A stretch of 64,000 nt of DNA from Leptolinea sp. UBA4782 (GTDB lineage Bacteria > Chloroflexota > Anaerolineae > Anaerolineales > Anaerolineaceae), in NCBI GenBank assembly GCA_002403095.1, contig DHHC01000016.1:87767-151766 (forward strand), in the 5' to 3' direction. The translations under genes were made by a program, and so were the position numbers. Below the pieces are notes generated by a model, which was not told the origin of the DNA, ran no database searches, and saw nothing but the letters and a program-made list of their open reading frames with translations. This document shows positions 58,588 through 64,000 of this stretch, one piece after another; position 1 is the stretch's first letter, and each line of letters begins with the position of its first letter.

Positions 58588-61500
58588 TCACATTCCGGTG
58601 TTAAGCTGCGTGATCCAGACATTGTCATGACCAGCCAGGCTGCGCAGTTTCCCCAGCAAGTCTTCGCAGATCCCAATTGTCTGGTTGGGAAAATCGATCT
58701 GGTAATCGTTCGCACCTTCTTTAACCTGCAGGACAAAACGGTCCTTCCCGGGGGAAGAGCGCAACACACCAAAGATGTGTTCCATCCGGCGCTGGTCGCG
58801 CATCCGGTTGCCTGTGGCAAATAACGAAACGATCACCAGCCGGGGCGGGTCCTGGCTGTTCAGGTTTCCATTTGGCGGCACCAGGTAGGAATAAGTCTCC
58901 CTGACGCGAGTTAATGCTTCCCAGCTCTGGCGTGGCGCTTCAGGATAGTGGTCATCCGTAATTACTGCGGCGGGGGCAGCTGGGCTTTCCAATGTGATTT
59001 CCCTGGCATCAGCCTTCAATTGGATTGCTGGCTCGTCCGGGAGCGTTTTTGGCTCCGGCTGTCCCGCACCTGCTGGTGGGACTGCAGGCTGGCCGGCTTT
59101 CGCTGCAGCAGGCGCCGGAGAAACACCTTCATCCCAGTCATCCCATTCCGGCGGGGGAGGCACATCAGCCTGCTGCGGTTCGGGTGCAACCTCTTCGTCA
59201 GGGTCAAAGCCGCTTAGCCCGATATACTCATCCAGGAAAGCAGCCTGGCTGGCAAAAGAATCCGCAGAGCCGGCCTGGTCCTGGTCTTCCTTCATATTAT
59301 CCAGCTTGAGGGGTATCACCTTATCAACCGCAACGGACGGGTCATTGTTCCTTCTGCCCAGCTTGCCTTCAACCAGGATGACCTGGTCCGGCAGGATGAA
59401 CTTGCTGTACTGGGTCCAGGTGCGGGGAAAAAGCACCAGTTCGATTGTGCCCTGGAAATCTTCGATGGTGACAAATGCCATCATTTTATTGTTCTTGGTC
59501 TGGTAAGGCCGGAACAGTGTGACCAACCCTGCAACGCTAAGTTTTTCGCCGTCTTCCACTTCACTCAACTGCCCCGAGAAATGGGTTACCTTTTTACCCA
59601 GCTCACCTTGATATGCAGCCAGCGGGTGGGCTGAAATGTACATCCCTATCAACTCCCGCTCCCAACCCAACTGGGTCTTCCGGTCAACATCCGGTACGTC
59701 AGGCAATTTAATCGAAATAGAGAAGGCACCGCCGTCATCGAAGATACTCAGCTGCCCGCTGTTGCGGGCTTTCAGGTTGGCAGCGCTGATCGCGATGATA
59801 TTATCCAGCCCTTCCAGTAGGGCATTCCGGCTGCCAAATGCATCCAGCGCCCCAACCTTGATCAAGCATTCCAATGACCTGCGCCCTACAGCACGCAGGT
59901 CCACCCGGTTTGCCAGGTCATTGAGGTCCTTAAAGGTGCCTTCCGCGCGGGCCTGGATGATCATATCCACCGGGGCTATACCGACATTTTTGATTGCCCC
60001 CAACCCGAAACGGATGGCTGGCGCTCCTTCTGGGTGGTCTTCCAGGCTGAAATTCCACTCGCTGTAGCGGATATCCGGCGGCAAAACTTCTATGCCCATA
60101 TTGCGTGCCTCGGTTACATAAAGAGAAACCTTGGCTATGTCGCTCATCGAAACCGTCAATAAGGCAGTCAGGTATTCCACTGGGTAATGGGCTTTGAGGT
60201 AAGCAGTCTCAACAGCCATGATTCCGTAATCAGCGGCGTGGCTTTTATTGAAGCCATAGCGCGCAAACTCTTCCCAGTCGGAGAAGATCAGCTCTGCTGT
60301 GGGTTTCTCCAGCCCCTTTTCTACAGCACCTTTGATAAACTTCTGCTTGTGTTTTGCGATTTTATCGCTTTGCTTCTTGGAAATCGCCTTGCGTAAGTCA
60401 TCTGCCTCAGCCAGCGAATACCCGGCTATGTCCACAGCTGCCTGCATGATCTGTTCCTGATAAACCCCGATCCCATAAGTCTCCTTTAAGATCGGCTCAA
60501 GCAGGGGATGCTGGTATTCGAATTCAGCGCCGTGCAGCCTGTCAATGTACTTCGGGATAAATTCCATCGGGCCGGGGCGGAAGAGCGCCACCATGGCGAT
60601 CACGTTGGATAGATTCTGAGGCTTCATCTGGACCAGGAAGCGGGTCATACCGGTGCCTTCCAGCTGGAAGATGCCCGCCGTTTGACCTTTGCCCAGCATT
60701 TCAAACACCTGGGGATCATCCAGGGGGATGTTTTCAAGCGTGTACTTTACACCATGCCGTTTTTCAATCATCTCACAGGCACGCTGCATGATGGTCAGGT
60801 ATGCAAGGCCCAGGAAATCAACTTTCAACATTCCCAGTGAATCCAACACAGCCATTTCGAACTGGGTAATGGTCTTGATGGGTGAATCTTCTGAGCCGCT
60901 TGTAGGCCGGTGCAGTGGAAGGTATTCTACCAGCGGCTTGTCAGAGATAACCACTCCGGCAGCATGCGTGCCGGCATTGCGCACAACCCCTTCAACCTTG
61001 CTGGCGGTATCTATCAGTTCCCGCAGGTATTCCTGTTCGTCATAGGCCGTCTTGAATTCAGGCACAGTTTCCAGCACTTCCTGGATGGTGACCGGCTTGC
61101 CGGGTGTGTTGGGGATCAGCTTGGCGATCCTGTCGATCTCGCCCCGGTCTATATCCATCACCCTGCCAACATCGCGGATGGCAGCCCTCGCGCCTAAAGT
61201 ACCAAATGTGATGATCTGGGCTACCTTATCCGTACCGTACCGGTTGCAGCAATACTCCAGCATCTCCGAACGGCGGTCATCCTGGAAGTCCAGGTCGATA
61301 TCGGGCATGGAAATACGGCTGGGATTCAAGAAGCGTTCAAACAGCAGTTTATGCTGAAGCGGTTCTACGATGGTGATCTGTAAAACATAACCCACCAGCG
61401 ACCCGGCGCCCGAGCCGCGTGCCTCATACCAGATATTGTTTTCGCGCGCGTACCGGCAAAGGTCCCAAACGATCAGGAAGTAGGCATCGAAGCCCATATT

Positions 61501-62490
61501 GTGGATGACGCCCAGTTCATAATTCAGGCGGTCCCTCACGTCCGCATCATTCCACCGGTCTCCATACCGTGCTTTACAGCCTTCTTCGCACAACGCGCGC
61601 AGGTAAGTTTCGGCGGTATGCCCTGCTGGAACCTCGAATACCGGCAGGTGGTAATTGTTGAACTCAAAAGTCACATTGCAGCGCTCAGCAATTTCAAGCG
61701 TGTTTTCTATTGCCCCCGGATACATCCCGAATAACCTGCGCATCTCATCCGGTGACCGCAGGTAATAAGTTTCATCCGTCATCCGCATGCGGCGCTGTTC
61801 TGACAAAATTGAACCAGTCTGGATCGCGAGCATCACATCCTGCAGGCGGGCATCCTCCGGATGTATATAGTGCACATCGTTAGTGGCAACCATCCGGGCA
61901 TTGCGTTTTTGCGACAACAAAAGCAAACCCTGGTTGACTGTTGTCAGTTCAGGAATATTATGGCTTTGAAGTTCAAGGAAGAATCGGTCCCTCCCGAATA
62001 CATCCAGGTACCAGTCCAGCTTTTTTTGGGCTTCTGCTTCCCCGGCGTCCAATAGGGTACGAGGTACCTCACCGGAAATGCAGGCTGAAGCCGCAATCAG
62101 CCCTTCGGCATGGTCTGCCAGGAAAGCATGGTCAATCCTTGGGGAATAATAGAAACCTTCCAGCTGGGAAGCAGTCGCAATCTGCAGCAGGTTCTGGTAC
62201 CCTGCCAGGTTCTCTGCCAGCAGCACCAGGTGAAAGGCGGATTTATCCAGCCGGCTGTCCCGTTCACCCATCCCGCGCGGGGCAATGTAGGTCTCCAATC
62301 CAAGGATCGGTTTGATCCTGGCAGCCATGGCGGCATTGTAGAATTCAACAATACCGAACATGGTGCCATGGTCGGTCAGCGCAATGGCAGGCATGCCCAA
62401 TTCAGCTGCCCTTTGAGTTAGTTTTTTCAGGTTGCTGAAACCATCCAGCAGGGAATATTCAGAGTGAACGTGAAGGTGAGCAAAGGACAT
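58588..62490 (-). CDS. dnaE: DNA polymerase III alpha subunit
   Basis: About 1300 residues from the ATG at 62490 (MSFAHLHVHSEYSLLDGF), the usual PHP-domain start. The extra 33 residues of the longer reading are not family-like. PHP: HLHVHSEYSLLDG and ALTDHGTMFG. Polymerase: PDIDLDFQDDRR carries two of the catalytic Asp, with ARGSGAGSLVGYVL, and the third Asp lies beyond. The tandem helix-hairpin-helix, OB-fold and C-terminal tau-binding domain follow. An unusual Pro/Ala/Glu-rich linker of about 90 residues separates the OB-fold and the C-terminal domain. It replicates the chromosome in the cytoplasm. Leader about 120 nt. Confidence 0.95.
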   Translation of the reverse strand: MSFAHLHVHSEYSLLDGFSNLKKLTQRAAELGMPAIALTDHGTMFGIVEFYNAAMAARIKPILGLETYIAPRGMGERDSRLDKSAFHLVLLAENLAGYQNLLQIATASQLEGFYYSPRIDHAFLADHAEGLIAASACISGEVPRTLLDAGEAEAQKKLDWYLDVFGRDRFFLELQSHNIPELTTVNQGLLLLSQKRNARMVATNDVHYIHPEDARLQDVMLAIQTGSILSEQRRMRMTDETYYLRSPDEMRRLFGMYPGAIENTLEIAERCNVTFEFNNYHLPVFEVPAGHTAETYLRALCEEGCKARYGDRWNDADVRDRLNYELGVIHNMGFDAYFLIVWDLCRYARENNIWYEARGSGAGSLVGYVLQITIVEPLQHKLLFERFLNPSRISMPDIDLDFQDDRRSEMLEYCCNRYGTDKVAQIITFGTLGARAAIRDVGRVMDIDRGEIDRIAKLIPNTPGKPVTIQEVLETVPEFKTAYDEQEYLRELIDTASKVEGVVRNAGTHAAGVVISDKPLVEYLPLHRPTSGSEDSPIKTITQFEMAVLDSLGMLKVDFLGLAYLTIMQRACEMIEKRHGVKYTLENIPLDDPQVFEMLGKGQTAGIFQLEGTGMTRFLVQMKPQNLSNVIAMVALFRPGPMEFIPKYIDRLHGAEFEYQHPLLEPILKETYGIGVYQEQIMQAAVDIAGYSLAEADDLRKAISKKQSDKIAKHKQKFIKGAVEKGLEKPTAELIFSDWEEFARYGFNKSHAADYGIMAVETAYLKAHYPVEYLTALLTVSMSDIAKVSLYVTEARNMGIEVLPPDIRYSEWNFSLEDHPEGAPAIRFGLGAIKNVGIAPVDMIIQARAEGTFKDLNDLANRVDLRAVGRRSLECLIKVGALDAFGSRNALLEGLDNIIAISAANLKARNSGQLSIFDDGGAFSISIKLPDVPDVDRKTQLGWERELIGMYISAHPLAAYQGELGKKVTHFSGQLSEVEDGEKLSVAGLVTLFRPYQTKNNKMMAFVTIEDFQGTIELVLFPRTWTQYSKFILPDQVILVEGKLGRRNNDPSVAVDKVIPLKLDNMKEDQDQAGSADSFASQAAFLDEYIGLSGFDPDEEVAPEPQQADVPPPPEWDDWDEGVSPAPAAAKAGQPAVPPAGAGQPEPKTLPDEPAIQLKADAREITLESPAAPAAVITDDHYPEAPRQSWEALTRVRETYSYLVPPNGNLNSQDPPRLVIVSLFATGNRMRDQRRMEHIFGVLRSSPGKDRFVLQVKEGANDYQIDFPNQTIGICEDLLGKLRSLAGHDNVWITQLNTGM

Positions 62491-62616
62491 GGCTGAATGG
62501 ATACTGGATAATAATCCCTGAAGTCGAAAAACTGCCCTTAATAAAGAAGAGACAGGCACCTGTGGCAGCAAACCTGCGTTTGGTGCCATATATACGTGCT
62601 TTGCTTTATAAAAATG

Positions 62617-62625
62617 ATTATAGCA
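62617..62625 (-). promoter_or_regulatory. Extended -10 promoter of dnaE
   Basis: Minus strand TGCTATAAT, a TG-n-TATAAT extended -10. It would start dnaE with a leader of about 120 nt. Confidence 0.5.
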
Positions 62626-62718
62626 TGAGGGGGTTTGTACAGGCTGAATTTTTAAGAAAATCCGAACTACCTTTAAGGTAACCGTTGCATGACGGGATAC
62701 GCTTCATTAACTGAATGA

Positions 62719-63534
62719 TCAACCCAGGGCAACGTCCAGCACCATCATTACTGCAAACCCCAGCATGGTGCCTATCGTTGCCAGGTCGCTGTGCCTGCCG
62801 TTCTGTGCCTCGGGGATAAGTTCCTCAATAACCACATAAATCATTGCACCAGCAGCAAAAGCCAGGACAAAAGGCAGGATGGGACGCATGAAAAGGGCGG
62901 CTGAAGCTCCCAGAACCCCGGCAATCGGCTCTACCACCCCCGAAAGCTGCCCATACCAGAAAGCTTTACCAGTCTTCATGCCCTCCCGCCGGAGCGGCGC
63001 TGAGACAGCCAGTCCCTCAGGGAAATTTTGTATTCCGATGCCCAGCGCCAGGGCTACCGCGCCGGTAATATCCGCCTGCGGCAGGCCGACCGCAGCAGCG
63101 CCGAACGCAACCCCTACTGCCAGGCCTTCAGGGAAATTGTGCAGCGTAATGGCCAGCACCAGCAGCACGCTCCGCCGCCAGGTGGTGGAAATGCCTTCTG
63201 TTTCGCCATTCTTCATATCAGGGTGCATGTGTGGCAGGGTCTTATCCACGGTGAACAGGAACGCCCCGCCTCCCAGGAAACCAACCATTGCAGGAAGCCA
63301 GCTTTGGGAAAACATACTCGCCGACATCTCAATGGCGGGAGCCAGCAGAGACCAAAAACTGGCTGCAATCATCACCCCGGCTGCAAAACCAAGGGTGGCA
63401 TTCATAATCGATTCTTTAATGGAACTGAAGAAAAAAACCATTGCTGCACCAGCAGCTGTTACTCCCCAGGTAAAAAGGGTTGCGATCAAAGCCTGGGTTA
63501 TGGGGTTGATGGTAGTAATGGTCTCAAAGAACAT
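62719..63534 (-). CDS. ZIP-family divalent metal transporter
   Basis: A 271-residue integral membrane protein with about eight helices, of the GufA/ZupT-like ZIP branch. The two metal-binding helices are clear: LAITLHNFPEGLAVGVAFG and LGIGIQNFPEGLAVSAPLR, which carry the HNxPEG and QNxPEG motifs of the binuclear site. A short His-containing loop, TLPHMHPDMKNGE, lies between helices 3 and 4. It imports zinc or other divalent metals such as iron or manganese. Confidence 0.93.
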   Translation of the reverse strand: MFFETITTINPITQALIATLFTWGVTAAGAAMVFFFSSIKESIMNATLGFAAGVMIAASFWSLLAPAIEMSASMFSQSWLPAMVGFLGGGAFLFTVDKTLPHMHPDMKNGETEGISTTWRRSVLLVLAITLHNFPEGLAVGVAFGAAAVGLPQADITGAVALALGIGIQNFPEGLAVSAPLRREGMKTGKAFWYGQLSGVVEPIAGVLGASAALFMRPILPFVLAFAAGAMIYVVIEELIPEAQNGRHSDLATIGTMLGFAVMMVLDVALG

Positions 63535-63597
63535 GTCATGCCTTTATTGAGAGATACCTAATGATAGCCCAAAACCAATCTTGCGTAATGAACAATT

Positions 63598-64000
63598 TTA
63601 TGAAAACAGGATCCGGCGGGCGTGGCTGACGATCCGGAAGTAATGCAGCATATGATGCAGCGGCCGGATGTGGCTCTTTTCATCAGCGTATATCGTGCGG
63701 ATCGGCACCCACCCCAGGCCCAAATTGTGTTTCAAGCACAAGGCCAGCATTTCAACCTCGAATTCGAAACCACTCTCCTGTGAGGCGAGTAGCTTTTCTG
63801 CCAGCTGGGCGCTGATCAGCCGGTATCCGCTCTGGTTATCCGGGATGGGCTGGCCGAGAGCCAGCGAGATGATCCTCCCGCCAAGATTATTAGCCAACTT
63901 GCGGGTGAAGGGCATGCTGGAAAAGTTGCGCTGCCCGATGATCAACCCGGAGCGGCTTTCCTGGTATGCCTGTATAAAAAGCGGGATCTCTGCCGGGTCA
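63598..64000 (-). CDS. Family-2 glycosyltransferase, C-terminal part (partial)
   Basis: The 3' end of a gene that runs beyond the right window edge. In frame, the visible sequence begins DPAEIPLFIQAYQESRSGL and continues IIGQRNFSSMPFTRKLANNL ... LGQPIPDNQSGYRLISAQLA and GFEFEVEMLALCLKHNLGLG. This is the C-terminal half of a DPM1/GtrB-like glycosyltransferase, with the conserved DxxSGYRL and the FEVEM acceptor-loop pattern. The TTG at 63945 is not the true start. Confidence 0.88.
   Translation of the reverse strand, partial: DPAEIPLFIQAYQESRSGLIIGQRNFSSMPFTRKLANNLGGRIISLALGQPIPDNQSGYRLISAQLAEKLLASQESGFEFEVEMLALCLKHNLGLGWVPIRTIYADEKSHIRPLHHMLHYFRIVSHARRILFS

Noticed and set aside
1..64000. CRISPR array
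   Set aside because: No regularly spaced direct repeats of 24-40 nt with unique spacers and no cas genes were seen.

Overview
The window looks like a chromosomal segment of a free-living bacterium of the phylum Chloroflexota, most likely class Anaerolineae. This is an inference from gene content: a bacterial NurA/HerA pair, many small proline/threonine-rich lipoproteins, MalT/SARP-type giant regulators, a DUF5317 membrane protein beside an NHLP-like short protein, and class-3 asparaginase. No 16S rRNA gene or other taxonomic marker is present. GC content is moderate and coding density is high. I found no prophage, intact insertion sequence or CRISPR array.

Layout. 1-4.5 kb: the 3' part of sbcC, overlapped by two GT-B glycosyltransferases and a DUF1232-like protein. 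4.6-9.4 kb: a small Cys-containing protein, an acidic lipoprotein, then an overlapping nurA / HAS-barrel / herA cassette. 9.4-13.4 kb (minus): DUF212 phosphatase-like protein, xseB, xseA, a nicotinamidase-like hydrolase and a lipoprotein. 13.5-16.7 kb (plus): an orphan adenine methyltransferase, an SH3b lipoprotein, rsmI and rsmE. 16.7-27.8 kb (minus): ftsK, a Nudix hydrolase, anti-sigma, ECF sigma, a TPR protein, polA, and a receiver-like protein carrying a decayed IS200/Y1 transposase fold. 28-33 kb: an S41 peptidase, a membrane protein, a flavodiiron protein and OsmC. 33.0-33.6 kb: two tRNA genes flanking a well-structured, independently transcribed, unrecognised RNA of about 205 nt. 33.6-37.8 kb (minus): lysS, greA and a TPR/WD40 membrane protein. 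38-43.2 kb (plus): a MalT/SARP regulator followed by a 52-residue hydrophobic peptide, DUF5317, an Os1348/NHLP-like short protein and an HD-GYP protein; this is the best candidate for an undescribed system. 43.2-49.6 kb (minus): dnaA with an unusual repeat-rich upstream region, an FAD oxidoreductase, a flippase-like protein, DUF4173, a 42-residue membrane peptide and an FmdB zinc ribbon. 50-51.5 kb (plus): a SAM-I riboswitch and metK. 51.5-64 kb (minus): nth, asparaginase, a degenerate metallo-beta-lactamase fold, a histidine kinase, an AAC(3)-like protein, an M23 peptidase, a triple-frameshifted epimerase, dnaE, a ZIP transporter and a partial family-2 glycosyltransferase.

Together the genes cover DNA replication and repair (sbcC, nurA-herA, xseAB, polA, dnaA, dnaE, nth, ftsK), translation and rRNA modification (lysS, rsmI, rsmE, tRNAs), stress defence (flavodiiron protein, OsmC) and envelope functions. 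Several genes (13472, 15268, 47433, 57488, nearly 27813) have a -10 element ending 6-9 nt before the start codon and no Shine-Dalgarno, which suggests leaderless mRNAs are common here.
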